Assembly (NCBI GenBank): GCA_018334595.1
Contig: JAGXLQ010000054.1
Location: 1-8,221, forward strand
DNA from: Candidatus Bipolaricaulota bacterium
Lineage (GTDB): Bacteria; Bipolaricaulota; Bipolaricaulia; M55B111
DNA: 8,221 nucleotides
Reading direction: 5' to 3'
Shown here: in pieces, positions 1 to 6,738 of the stretch
Position numbering within the stretch: the first letter of the stretch is position 1
Layout of the letters: each line of letters starts with the position of its first letter
Notes under the pieces: generated by a model
What the model saw: only the letters and a program-made list of their open reading frames with translations
Databases searched by the model: none
Told to the model about the DNA's origin: nothing
Made by a program: the position numbers and the translations under genes

Positions 1-261
1 GGAGAAAAGAAAATGCAGATCATAGAGGAAGGCGAGGAATCGCTGCCCGAAGTAGGAACCGTTATCACAGAAGATGATCTCAAAATTACAGGTGGCTCTT
101 ACGAGGGAGTTTCTCCTTGGGAAACACAGGTATGGGCCCCTGCAGAAGTCACAACCAACTTTGGCCATAAATGGCTAAAAGTCCAGGGCATGCTCGTAAC
201 TCCAGAAAACGCCGACGATCCAAGAATTTGGGGCAACACAGCCGAAGAGTGGTTGCGATAA
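1..261 (+). CDS. sugar ABC transporter substrate-binding protein, C-terminal fragment (5'-partial)
   Basis: The reading frame is open from the first base to the TAA at 259-261, giving 86 residues of a protein whose start lies outside the window. The tail motif VTPENADDPRIWGN resembles the C-terminal end common in periplasmic binding proteins of the ribose/xylose type (Peripla_BP_4 class), which capture a sugar outside the membrane and hand it to the permease. Its position just before a matching ATPase and permease supports this. An ATG at 13 has a GGAG eight bases upstream and could pass for a start, but the continuing upstream frame and the family-like tail make an internal methionine more likely. 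The ligand cannot be told from this piece. Confidence 0.72.
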   Translation, partial: GEKKMQIIEEGEESLPEVGTVITEDDLKITGGSYEGVSPWETQVWAPAEVTTNFGHKWLKVQGMLVTPENADDPRIWGNTAEEWLR

Positions 262-276
262 CACTCAAGTTTTTTT
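247..276 (+). terminator. weak intrinsic terminator overlapping the stop codon of the binding-protein gene
   Basis: GAGTG (247-251) can pair with CACTC (262-266), and a few more pairs form if one base is bulged. The hairpin is followed by AAG and a run of seven T (270-276). The stem is short and AT-containing, so termination would be partial. It wraps around the TAA at 259-261. Confidence 0.4.
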
Positions 277-312
277 ACGCCGTTGTTCTTAACTAAGGAT
301 CACTGATGAAAC

Positions 313-359
313 AAAACCGGGGCAGAAGCCTCTTGAGCCAACGCCCCGGTTTACTTTTT
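313..359 (+). terminator. strong intrinsic terminator/attenuator between binding-protein and ATPase genes
   Basis: AAACCGGGGC (314-323) and GCCCCGGTTT (343-352) are perfect 10-base inverted arms around a 19-base loop, followed by AC and five T (355-359). It lies 52 bases after the binding-protein stop and 44 bases before the ATPase start. I see no convincing promoter between the hairpin and the ATPase, so it probably acts as a leaky terminator or a 3'-stabilising hairpin. That would give more binding protein than membrane components, a common arrangement in ABC import operons. Confidence 0.85.
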
Positions 360-390
360 CGGGATCAACAATGAGCAAGTTGATGTAACT

Positions 391-394
391 GGAG
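391..394 (+). promoter_or_regulatory. ribosome binding site fixing the ATPase start at 403
   Basis: GGAG at 391-394 lies eight bases before ATG 403. The longer frame would start at GTG 394, which overlaps this Shine-Dalgarno and has none of its own, so the ATG is preferred. Confidence 0.7.
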
Positions 395-402
395 TGATAT
401 TT

Positions 403-1173
403 ATGAACAAAAAGAACGCTCCACTGATACGAATGGAAAACATTCACAAATGGTTTGGGAAGGTTCATGCAGTTGACGGGATAAGCTTAACCGTGGACAA
501 AGGAGAAATCGTGGGACTGGTAGGGAATAATGGGGCGGGAAAGTCGACTCTTATCAAAGCCCTGGTGGGGGTACAACCAAAGAACAAGGGAACTTATTAC
601 TGGAAAGGAAAAGAAGTCGAAATAAAGTCAATAAAAGATTCCCGGGCACTCGGAATAGAGGCTGTTTATCAGGACCAAGCTCTCGTAGATAGCCTGGGTG
701 TAGTAAAGAATATTTACTACGGCAGAGAACCAATTAAAAGGTTCGGCCCATTTAAGACAATTGACTTTGATAAGATGAAGTCCGAAGTTGCCCCTCTGTT
801 TGACGAACTTGGTCTAGACGTGGCATCGCTGGATCAGGAAGTCCGGTTTTGCTCCGGCGGCGAAAGACAGGGAGTGGCAATTGTAAGAGCAATGTTGTTT
901 AGGGCAAAGATGGTTATCCTCGACGAACCGACAACTGCCTTGTCAGTACCCGCTATCAAGCGAGTACTGAACTTTATGAAGGCGTTGAAACAGGAAGGTA
1001 TAAGCATAATATTGATTTCTCACAACATCGATCACGTATATCAAGTTGCTGATAGAATTGCCGTGATATCTCACGGTCACAAAATACTCGATGAGAATAC
1101 CAGCGAAAACACCAAGGAAGAGATCGAAGGTGTCCTGCACGAAACTGCTGGTGCAGTATACGAGGAGATTTAG
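403..1173 (+). CDS. sugar ABC transporter ATP-binding protein (single nucleotide-binding domain)
   Basis: A 256-residue ATPase that powers sugar import at the cytoplasmic face of the membrane. It carries Walker A GNNGAGKST (41-49), Q-loop Gln90, a signature read as CSGGERQ (150-156) in place of the usual LSGGQ, Walker B MVILDEP (170-176) with catalytic Glu175, and the switch His207 in LISHN. Many ribose-family importers use a fused double-domain ATPase of about 500 residues (RbsA). This one has a single domain, as in fructose-type (FrcA-like) systems, and must work as a homodimer. It ends 2 bases before the permease gene, whose GAGGAG ribosome site lies inside this gene's end, so the two are translationally linked. 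The substrate is not predictable from the ATPase. Confidence 0.93.
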   Translation: MNKKNAPLIRMENIHKWFGKVHAVDGISLTVDKGEIVGLVGNNGAGKSTLIKALVGVQPKNKGTYYWKGKEVEIKSIKDSRALGIEAVYQDQALVDSLGVVKNIYYGREPIKRFGPFKTIDFDKMKSEVAPLFDELGLDVASLDQEVRFCSGGERQGVAIVRAMLFRAKMVILDEPTTALSVPAIKRVLNFMKALKQEGISIILISHNIDHVYQVADRIAVISHGHKILDENTSENTKEEIEGVLHETAGAVYEEI

Positions 1174-1175
1174 CT

Positions 1176-2144
1176 ATGAAGTTTGACACCAAGAAAATTC
1201 AACTTTTCGTCGTCAACAACCTATCCTGGTTTTTGATAATCGCATTCTATTTAACTTTCGCCGCTTTAAGGCCAACCGGAATGCTCAGCTGGAGTACGAT
1301 TGTCTTCATGATTCATTCTTCTATCCCCCTCGGCTTTCTCGTTGTGGGTGAAGCACTCTGTTTGATAGTCGGAGGGCTTGACGTCTCACTTGCCCAAATG
1401 GCCGGGTTTGTCGGTATGCTGAGTGCGTTGGTAGTAACCCAGTGGGCACCAGGTCTTCCGGGAATAGTAGCAGTTTTCCTTCCGGTTATAATTGGTCTCT
1501 TTATGGGAGCAATTAACGGTTTCTTTATCGGTTATCAAAAACTAAACCCGTTTCTTGTCACGCTGGGAACGTTCATGGGCTTTGAAGCCGGTACTCTACT
1601 ATTGCACTCCTACCCAATTTACTCTGGTTTTCCGGAAAACTACCTGTTTGGTGGAAATAGCACCTTTTCGATCCCTATATTTGTCGGTGTGATTCTATTA
1701 ATGGCCTTTCTACTCAATCACTCACGGGCTGGTTTATACATCTACGGGGTGGGCGGCAATGCCCAATCTTCCAGGATGTTGGGGGTAAACCCCGGTCACG
1801 TTAGATTTCTCACCTTTACGTTAGCAGGGGGCTTTGCAGGTCTGTCCGGGTTGTTCTACACCGGCTTTCTTAACACTGTTCCTCCGAGCATGGGGGATGG
1901 GGACATATTCCTCGCCTTTGCTGGTGCCATCATCGGGGGTGTAAGCCTGGAAGGGGGGCGGGGGTCGATGACAAATGCTTTTGCTGGCTTAATCTTTCTT
2001 GCACTAATTGAAGCAGGCCTATCGATGTTTAACGTCGACCCAAACATGCGGAGGGCCACATACGGGATACTTGTGTTATTCGCGATAATAATTAATCGAT
2101 ACAGAAGTAACGTCCGTGACAGGTTGTTGCAGCCCGCCGAATGA
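1176..2144 (+). CDS. sugar ABC transporter permease (RbsC-like, BPD_transp_2 family)
   Basis: A 322-residue, very hydrophobic inner-membrane protein with about ten predicted membrane spans, starting near residue 13. Family landmarks are GGLDVS (66-71) after the second span, GAINGFFIG (111-119) followed by NPFLVTLGT (124-132), and the cytoplasmic coupling loop YGVGGNAQSSRMLGV (190-204), which docks onto the ATPase. The conserved GGFAGLSG (218-225) and GAIIGGVSLEGGRGS (250-264) follow. Only one permease gene is present, so a homodimeric channel is expected, as in the ribose/xylose class. The start has GAGGAG (1162-1167) eight bases upstream. The stop overlaps the strong ribosome site of the next gene, linking transport to the enzymes downstream. 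The transported sugar is not identifiable from sequence alone. Confidence 0.94.
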   Translation: MKFDTKKIQLFVVNNLSWFLIIAFYLTFAALRPTGMLSWSTIVFMIHSSIPLGFLVVGEALCLIVGGLDVSLAQMAGFVGMLSALVVTQWAPGLPGIVAVFLPVIIGLFMGAINGFFIGYQKLNPFLVTLGTFMGFEAGTLLLHSYPIYSGFPENYLFGGNSTFSIPIFVGVILLMAFLLNHSRAGLYIYGVGGNAQSSRMLGVNPGHVRFLTFTLAGGFAGLSGLFYTGFLNTVPPSMGDGDIFLAFAGAIIGGVSLEGGRGSMTNAFAGLIFLALIEAGLSMFNVDPNMRRATYGILVLFAIIINRYRSNVRDRLLQPAE

Positions 2145-2154
2145 GGAGGACTAC

Positions 2155-2706
2155 ATGAATTCAAAACAAACTATTTTATCCCTGTTTAGGGGCGAGAAAT
2201 CGGAAAAGATAGTATGGCAACCAAGGATTGAGAACTGGTACAATGTAAATCACGCACATGGCACACTGCCGCCGAAGCACAGCGGAAAGAGCCTGATTGA
2301 GGTGTACGACGATTTGGGCTGTTCTCCCCGACCCTATTTGATCCCTTATCCTTCGCCAGAGGACCTCCGAAGCGAGGGAACGGACAAGTGGAAGGGGTTC
2401 AGTCCCCAGGACGTACCACCCGTGATAAAGGCCAACCTCGACTCATCCATCGACGGAGAGATAGAGGTTACGGGAACTGGCAGCAGGGGGGACGAGATAA
2501 TTGAGAGATGGAACACTCCGAAAGGGAACTTAACCAGAAAATGGATGATTTCTGAGGACTCCATTTCGCAGCGCGTTTCCGAGTATCCAATCAAGTCCTT
2601 AGAAGATCTGGACATCCTCGAATATATCTTAACCCACCAGGAATGGAGTTCGACTGCGACGCTTACAAGAAAGCAGAACAACAAATTGGAAATAGGGCGG
2701 CCATAG
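2155..2706 (+). CDS. N-terminal part of the frameshifted URO-D-like protein
   Basis: This frame encodes 183 residues. The first 164, up to THQEW, look like the N-terminal domain of a URO-D-superfamily protein, starting MNSKQTILSLFRGEKSEKIVW. The last 19 residues, to the TAG at 2704-2706, are an out-of-frame, polar tail that does not resemble the family. The start at 2155 is chosen over an in-frame ATG at 2116 because 2155 follows a GAGGAGGA Shine-Dalgarno and does not overlap the permease gene. Confidence 0.6.
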   Translation: MNSKQTILSLFRGEKSEKIVWQPRIENWYNVNHAHGTLPPKHSGKSLIEVYDDLGCSPRPYLIPYPSPEDLRSEGTDKWKGFSPQDVPPVIKANLDSSIDGEIEVTGTGSRGDEIIERWNTPKGNLTRKWMISEDSISQRVSEYPIKSLEDLDILEYILTHQEWSSTATLTRKQNNKLEIGRP

Positions 2707-3350
2707 CCGCTATCTCCCCAAGGGCGCCATTCATTCAATACATCATGTTTTACTTAAACTACGAAGACGCCATAATTCAGTTACACAAGCACAAAGACCG
2801 GATCGAGCGCTTCCTTGAACTTGCCGAAGAAGCGGATAGAGGGGCCTTCGAAGTTATCAAGAACAGTCCTGTCGATCTTGTAAATCTACCCACCAACCTG
2901 GACGGCCAGCTGGTCAGCCCTCCCCTCTTTGAGAAGTATATTCTCCCCCACTACCTTGAGTATGGATCAACCCTGAAGGACGCAGGGAAATTCGTCTACG
3001 CCCATTGGGATGGACGGGTCAAACCGCTACTCCCCTTCGCCCAGCAAACCGGTCTACACGGCATAGAGGCGCTCACTCCAGTACCCCAGGGAGACATGAC
3101 CATCGAAGAAATTGATGAAGCACTTGGAGATGACATGATTCTCCTGGACGGAGTACCGGCAAACTACTTCCTGCCCTACCAGTACGACGAACAACTATTG
3201 ATCGAAGAAACGAGAAGGATTTTAGAGGTTTTAGGGCCCAATCTCATTTTGGGCATTTCTGACGAAATTCCGGCCGATGGGGATATAAATCGGGTAAAGA
3301 TCGTTTCCGATATCGTTGAAGAATATAATTCGGCAAACGGCGGGGGCTGA
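2643..3350 (+). CDS. C-terminal part of the frameshifted URO-D-like protein
   Basis: This frame encodes 235 residues from an ATG at 2643 and holds the TIM-barrel C-terminal half, including AGKFVYAHWDG and the GDDMILLDGVPANYFLP strand near the end. The ATG is a poor start: AGGA lies directly against it with no spacing, and the frame begins mid-domain. It is therefore probably the downstream half of the broken gene and not an independent gene. It ends 2 bases before the next URO-D-like gene. Confidence 0.6.
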   Translation: MEFDCDAYKKAEQQIGNRAAIAAISPRAPFIQYIMFYLNYEDAIIQLHKHKDRIERFLELAEEADRGAFEVIKNSPVDLVNLPTNLDGQLVSPPLFEKYILPHYLEYGSTLKDAGKFVYAHWDGRVKPLLPFAQQTGLHGIEALTPVPQGDMTIEEIDEALGDDMILLDGVPANYFLPYQYDEQLLIEETRRILEVLGPNLILGISDEIPADGDINRVKIVSDIVEEYNSANGGG

Positions 3351-3352
3351 AG

Positions 3353-4426
3353 ATGACTGGCAGAGATCGCGTAATCAGAACACTCGAGTTCAACAACCCT
3401 GACCGCGTACCCAGAGACCTGTGGTGGCTACCGGCAGTGGAGATGTTCCGTGAAGACGAACTACTAAAACTCCTAAACGAATTCCCTATGGACATTGATT
3501 ATCCCGACTTTGCACCGGGAAGCTCAGAGGTTCAGCGACAAAGCAACCTGCCAAATTTCACCGTCTACGGTCTGGAGAACCCGACCGTTGGGAGCTATAT
3601 CGACGAGTGGGGAAGTATCTGGAACGTAAGGGAAGACGGCGTCATTGGAGAAGTAAAGGATCCTGTACTGAAGGACCTCGGGCGGATCGACGCACTGCAA
3701 CCCCCCTGGGACTTCTTGGAAACAACGGACCTAACAGCCGTTGACCGTCAGTGTCGCGAATCCGATAAGTTCATGATCTCGGGAATTACTGCCCGTCCCT
3801 TTGAGAGACTACAGTTTCTCAGGGGCACTGAAAGCCTTTACAAGGACCTGATAAAGAACAAATCGGAGATTATGGAGGTCCGCGACATCGTTCATCGTTA
3901 CCACCTGGCACACATTGAAAAATGGCTGGAAACGGAAGTAGACGCTCTCTGGCTGATGGACGACTGGGGCGGACAGGACAACCTCCTCATTCCACCTGAT
4001 ATATGGAGGGAGTTCTTCAAACCCCTGTACAAGGAGTACTGCGACATCATTCACGATGCCGGAAAATACGTATTCTTTCACTCTGACGGTTGCATCGAGA
4101 AGGTCTTTGAGGACGTAGTAGAAGTGGGAATCGACGCTGTTAACTCTCAGCTCTTCACGATGGACCTGCAAATGATAGCCGATAGCGTAAAAGGTAAGAT
4201 AACTTTCTGGGGGGAAATAGACCGCCAGTACCTATTGCCGTTTGGAGACCCGCACGAGGTCAAGGAAGGTGTCCAAGAGGTCAGGAGTTTTCTCGACGGA
4301 GCAAATGGAGGGCTAATTGCCCAATGCGAGTGGGGAAAGAACGACCCGGCAGAAAACGTCAGGGCGGTATTTGAAGCCTGGGCCGAACCCTATCTCAAGG
4401 CAGAGGAACTTACCAGCAACCTGTGA
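3353..4426 (+). CDS. URO-D/MtaA-superfamily protein, intact, function unknown
   Basis: A 357-residue intact protein of the uroporphyrinogen-decarboxylase superfamily, starting MTGRDRVIRTLEFNNPDRVP, an opening common in non-heme members. Family landmarks are LMDDWGGQDNLLI (201-213), AGKYVFFHSDG (236-246), FWGEIDRQYLLPFG (285-298) and the ENVRAVFEAW helix (344-353). His243 and Cys325 occupy places comparable to zinc ligands of corrinoid methyltransferases such as MtaA. The first Cys of the H-x-C pair is Asp245 instead, with a Cys at 247. It is clearly related to its frameshifted neighbour but divergent, so the pair may form a heterodimer or act in sequence. A true hemE role is unlikely given the sugar operon setting. 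Methyl transfer or decarboxylation on a sugar derivative is a guess. Confidence 0.85.
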   Translation: MTGRDRVIRTLEFNNPDRVPRDLWWLPAVEMFREDELLKLLNEFPMDIDYPDFAPGSSEVQRQSNLPNFTVYGLENPTVGSYIDEWGSIWNVREDGVIGEVKDPVLKDLGRIDALQPPWDFLETTDLTAVDRQCRESDKFMISGITARPFERLQFLRGTESLYKDLIKNKSEIMEVRDIVHRYHLAHIEKWLETEVDALWLMDDWGGQDNLLIPPDIWREFFKPLYKEYCDIIHDAGKYVFFHSDGCIEKVFEDVVEVGIDAVNSQLFTMDLQMIADSVKGKITFWGEIDRQYLLPFGDPHEVKEGVQEVRSFLDGANGGLIAQCEWGKNDPAENVRAVFEAWAEPYLKAEELTSNL

Positions 4427-4497
4427 GTTTTCAGGCCGAGAAAATTCCAAAACATGTCCACAGAGTGACCGAAGATTACGTAAAGATCAAGCACCAA

Positions 4498-4502
4498 GGG
4501 GG
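4498..4502 (+). promoter_or_regulatory. ribosome binding site fixing the isomerase-like start at 4509
   Basis: GGGGG at 4498-4502 lies six bases before ATG 4509. The frame is open back to 4317, but that extension overlaps the preceding gene and translates to low-complexity, non-family sequence, so 4509 is the start. Confidence 0.6.
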
Positions 4503-4508
4503 AAAAGG

Positions 4509-5660
4509 ATGAACAACAGGCTGTATCCATTGAAGTTTAGTGAGGTAATCCAAAACTACGACTTCGGGAACAGGAAAATACCCGAGTTGTTCCCCGACAA
4601 GGATCTACCCGAAGACAAAATCATTGCAGAAACCTGGGAGGTCTCAGCCCATCCGGACTTTCCAGGAACCGTTGTAAACGGGCCGCTGAAAGGCAAGACA
4701 CTTCCCGAAGTAACTTCAGAATATGGGGAGGAGTTATTGGGCAAGGAAATTGAGGAGAAATTCGGGAGGATGTTCCCCCTCCTGTTGAAGTTCCTTGACG
4801 CCCGCCAGACGCTGGAGGTGCAGATCCACCCCAACGACGACTACGCGAAAACACATAACCTGGACCAGATGGGTAAACCGGAGTGCTGGTACATACTCGA
4901 GGCAGACCCAGGTGCTTTTCTGTACTGGAACACAAAAGAGGGTGTAACATACGAAGACTTGCAGAGCATAGGTCCGAATGAACGCAAATTTCGAGATTAT
5001 CTCATGAAGGTGGAAGTGACCAGGGGAGATGTGCTGCACCTTCCACCGGGCAGAATCCACGCAATCGGTGGGGGAATAGTTCTCTTCGAGTTACAGCAGA
5101 CCTCCGACGTAACCCTCGGACCCGATTATCTCTTCTCTTCCGGTGGTAAGGTCGAAGGTTTCGACTCGGAGAAAGCCTTTGATATGTTTTTGGACCAACT
5201 GGACCTTGAAGAGATCCCGGAAGGAGACGCGATCATCCCCCCTGTTTCACTCAAAAAGGGGGGTAACGTGGTAACCTACCTCCTTGCCTCTAAGTACTTT
5301 GCTATGGAAAAGCTGGAACTAAATACCCCATTTACCCACAAAAATGGAGGGGTAGACAGGTTCGTTACTCTTACCTCCACGGAAGGTACCGTCAAGCTGG
5401 AGACTGATTTTTCCGACGTGCAACTTCCCCAGGGGAGGACGGCGCTAATACCGGCTTCAACCTCAGAGTTTTTGATTAAACCGGAGGGCGAATGGGCGGA
5501 GTTGTTAAAGTGCTATATTCCCGATTTGGTACGGGACATAATAAATCCCTTGCTGAGCAAGGATGTGGAGAAGGGGAGGATAGCTGCCCTGGGCGGGCCG
5601 GGAAGTAAAAACGATCTGAGGCCAATCCTCAATCGGATTGAGGAAGAGGCAAAAAAGTAA
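4509..5660 (+). CDS. mannose-6-phosphate isomerase-like protein (class I, cupin fold)
   Basis: A 383-residue cytoplasmic cupin metalloprotein of the class I phosphomannose isomerase family, which interconverts mannose 6-phosphate and fructose 6-phosphate. Metal ligands are all visible: Gln105 and His107 in VQIHPND, Glu125 in GKPECW, and His184 in PPGRIHAIGGG. The substrate-proximal motif ELQQTSD (204-210) is present. Family members normally continue T-Y-R or V-L-R; here the text reads VTLGPDY, so the conserved arginine position is Gly214. This suggests altered or lost phosphosugar specificity, perhaps toward a free sugar. The gene follows the URO-D-like pair after 82 bases with no visible promoter or hairpin, and precedes the dehydrogenases by 40 bases. 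Assignment to the family is firm; the exact substrate is not. Confidence 0.85.
   Translation: MNNRLYPLKFSEVIQNYDFGNRKIPELFPDKDLPEDKIIAETWEVSAHPDFPGTVVNGPLKGKTLPEVTSEYGEELLGKEIEEKFGRMFPLLLKFLDARQTLEVQIHPNDDYAKTHNLDQMGKPECWYILEADPGAFLYWNTKEGVTYEDLQSIGPNERKFRDYLMKVEVTRGDVLHLPPGRIHAIGGGIVLFELQQTSDVTLGPDYLFSSGGKVEGFDSEKAFDMFLDQLDLEEIPEGDAIIPPVSLKKGGNVVTYLLASKYFAMEKLELNTPFTHKNGGVDRFVTLTSTEGTVKLETDFSDVQLPQGRTALIPASTSEFLIKPEGEWAELLKCYIPDLVRDIINPLLSKDVEKGRIAALGGPGSKNDLRPILNRIEEEAKK
5626..5644 (+). repeat. perfect 9+1+9 inverted repeat at the end of the isomerase-like gene
   Basis: TCCTCAATC (5626-5634) and GATTGAGGA (5636-5644) are perfect reverse complements around one G. As RNA it would fold as a 7-bp stem with a 5-base loop. 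It lies 14 bases before the stop codon and is not followed by a T run, so it is not an intrinsic terminator. It could stabilise mRNA, bind a regulator, or be chance within codons. Confidence 0.45.
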
Positions 5661-5700
5661 TCTGTTGAGAACCACGATAATCGCATAAAGGGAGGCGAAA

Positions 5701-6720
5701 ATGCAGGCAATTACCTTTCAAGCAAGGGGCGAGTACAAGTACCAAACCGACTACCCGCTCCCGGAACCGGAGAAAAACGAGGTCGTTATCAAAGTAAACC
5801 AATGCGGCCTTTGTGGAACGGACGCGCACATCTACAACGGAGAGTTCGAAGCAAACTTTCCTGTCGTAATTGGACACGAGTTTTCGGGTACGGTCGATAG
5901 CACCGGGAGCAAGGTTAAGAACTTCACCTCGGGGGACAGGGTTACCCTTAACCCTAATACCATCTGTAACAAGTGCGAGTTTTGCCGCAATGGAAAAGAA
6001 AACCTCTGTGTCACTCTTCCGGGTTTGGGAGTTAACAGCGACGGCGGTTTTGCCGAGTATGCAGCCGTTCCGGAAAGGTGCGTCTATCACATTCCGGACA
6101 GGTTAAGCTTTGCCGGCGCGGCGTTCACCGAACCGCTGAGCTGTGCCCTTCACGGGATAGACCTGGCAAAGATTAACCCGGGTGACGTCGTCGTGGTACT
6201 CGGCTCCGGCCCGACCGGCCTGCTGCTGGCCCAGTTGGCCAAGCTCTCCGGAGCGTCGATAGTTATTACTACCGCGAAGAGAAAAAAGAGACTAGAGGTG
6301 GCAAAAGAACTGGGAGCAACGGAGGCAATTGACGTGTCGAAGGTGGACCTCCTGCAGGAGCTCGATTCTGCCCTTGACGGGAAGGGCGTTGACGTAGTCT
6401 TAGAGGCGGTCGGTTCCGAGGAAACGATGAAACAATCACTGCAGATACCTAAGGCGGGCGGGCGGATAGTCTGGTTTGGCGTAGCTTCACCCGACCTGGA
6501 GGTACCGGTAAAACCGTTTGAAGTTTACCGCAAAGAATTGACAATTCGTGGCTCGTTCGTCAACCCCTATACGACTCAACGCGCCATAGATCTCCTTGCC
6601 GAGAATAAGATTAGGACAGATAAACTAATCACGCATTACTTCTCCCTGGACAAATTTGACGAGGCCATCGATACCTACGAGAACGACGACAGTCGGATAA
6701 AAATAATGATGAAACCATGA
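5701..6720 (+). CDS. zinc-dependent medium-chain alcohol/polyol dehydrogenase, possibly NADP-preferring
   Basis: A 339-residue medium-chain dehydrogenase of the sorbitol/threonine dehydrogenase group, oxidising a secondary alcohol on a polyol or sugar (or the reverse). Catalytic zinc residues are Cys38 in CGLCGTD, His59-Glu60 in GHEFSG, and Glu144 in FTEPLSC. The structural zinc lobe is complete (Cys89, 92, 95, 103). The nucleotide-binding loop is GSGPTG (168-173). Where NAD enzymes carry Asp after the second Rossmann strand, this one has Ala192 followed by Lys193-Arg194, which suggests NADP or relaxed cofactor use. GGGAGG (5690-5695) sits five bases before ATG 5701. It is paired with a second dehydrogenase 18 bases downstream. 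The substrate is not determined. Confidence 0.9.
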   Translation: MQAITFQARGEYKYQTDYPLPEPEKNEVVIKVNQCGLCGTDAHIYNGEFEANFPVVIGHEFSGTVDSTGSKVKNFTSGDRVTLNPNTICNKCEFCRNGKENLCVTLPGLGVNSDGGFAEYAAVPERCVYHIPDRLSFAGAAFTEPLSCALHGIDLAKINPGDVVVVLGSGPTGLLLAQLAKLSGASIVITTAKRKKRLEVAKELGATEAIDVSKVDLLQELDSALDGKGVDVVLEAVGSEETMKQSLQIPKAGGRIVWFGVASPDLEVPVKPFEVYRKELTIRGSFVNPYTTQRAIDLLAENKIRTDKLITHYFSLDKFDEAIDTYENDDSRIKIMMKP

Positions 6721-6728
6721 AGGATAGT

Positions 6729-6733
6729 GGGTG
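6729..6733 (+). promoter_or_regulatory. probable ribosome binding site for the second dehydrogenase
   Basis: GGGTGA (6729-6734) lies four to five bases before ATG 6739. This modest Shine-Dalgarno favours 6739 over the GTG at 6727. Confidence 0.4.
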
Positions 6734-6738
6734 ACCAA

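Larger units (their letters stand above)
2155..3350 (+). pseudogene. URO-D/MtaA-superfamily protein, interrupted by a -1 frameshift near 2646
   Basis: Two overlapping frames together make one uroporphyrinogen-decarboxylase-fold (TIM-barrel) protein of about 398 residues. Reading 2155-2646 and then re-reading base 2646 in the -1 frame joins ...THQEW to EFDCDAYKKA..., which restores a continuous family-like sequence. One extra G in the GG at 2645-2646 would repair it. In the repaired protein, His284 sits in AHWDGR, the strand where methyltransferase members carry a zinc-binding H-x-C; here the following residues are W-D-G. The later position where such enzymes carry a Cys reads GISDE. The family includes heme-pathway decarboxylases and corrinoid methyltransferases, but the substrate here is unknown. 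A GAGGAGGA ribosome site (2143-2150) precedes ATG 2155. The break may be a sequencing error, a real inactivating mutation or, less likely, recoding. Confidence 0.75.

Noticed and set aside
13..261. Stand-alone 82-residue small protein starting at ATG 13 with a GGAG upstream
   Set aside because: The frame continues open to the window edge, and the C-terminal motif matches sugar-binding proteins, so it is better read as the tail of a longer gene.
1856..2164. Antisense open frames over the permease and other genes
   Set aside because: They lie opposite strongly supported genes, show no family motifs, and reflect codon bias on the coding strand.
2641..2650. Programmed -1 ribosomal frameshift in the first URO-D-like gene
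   Set aside because: No slippery heptamer is visible at the junction, and no benefit of two products is apparent; a single-base deletion or sequence error is simpler.
4317..4508. N-terminal extension of the isomerase-like gene back to 4317
   Set aside because: It overlaps the preceding gene, translates to non-family sequence, and a good ribosome site precedes ATG 4509.
5237..5263. C6/G6 inverted arms inside the isomerase-like gene
   Set aside because: Six-base G/C arms around a 15-base loop within coding sequence with no T run; likely chance from Pro/Gly codons.
5665..5690. Possible internal promoter (TTGAGA with an A/T-rich downstream stretch) before the first dehydrogenase
   Set aside because: No acceptable -10 element lies at 16-18 bases; the best candidate is at about 14 bases and matches poorly.
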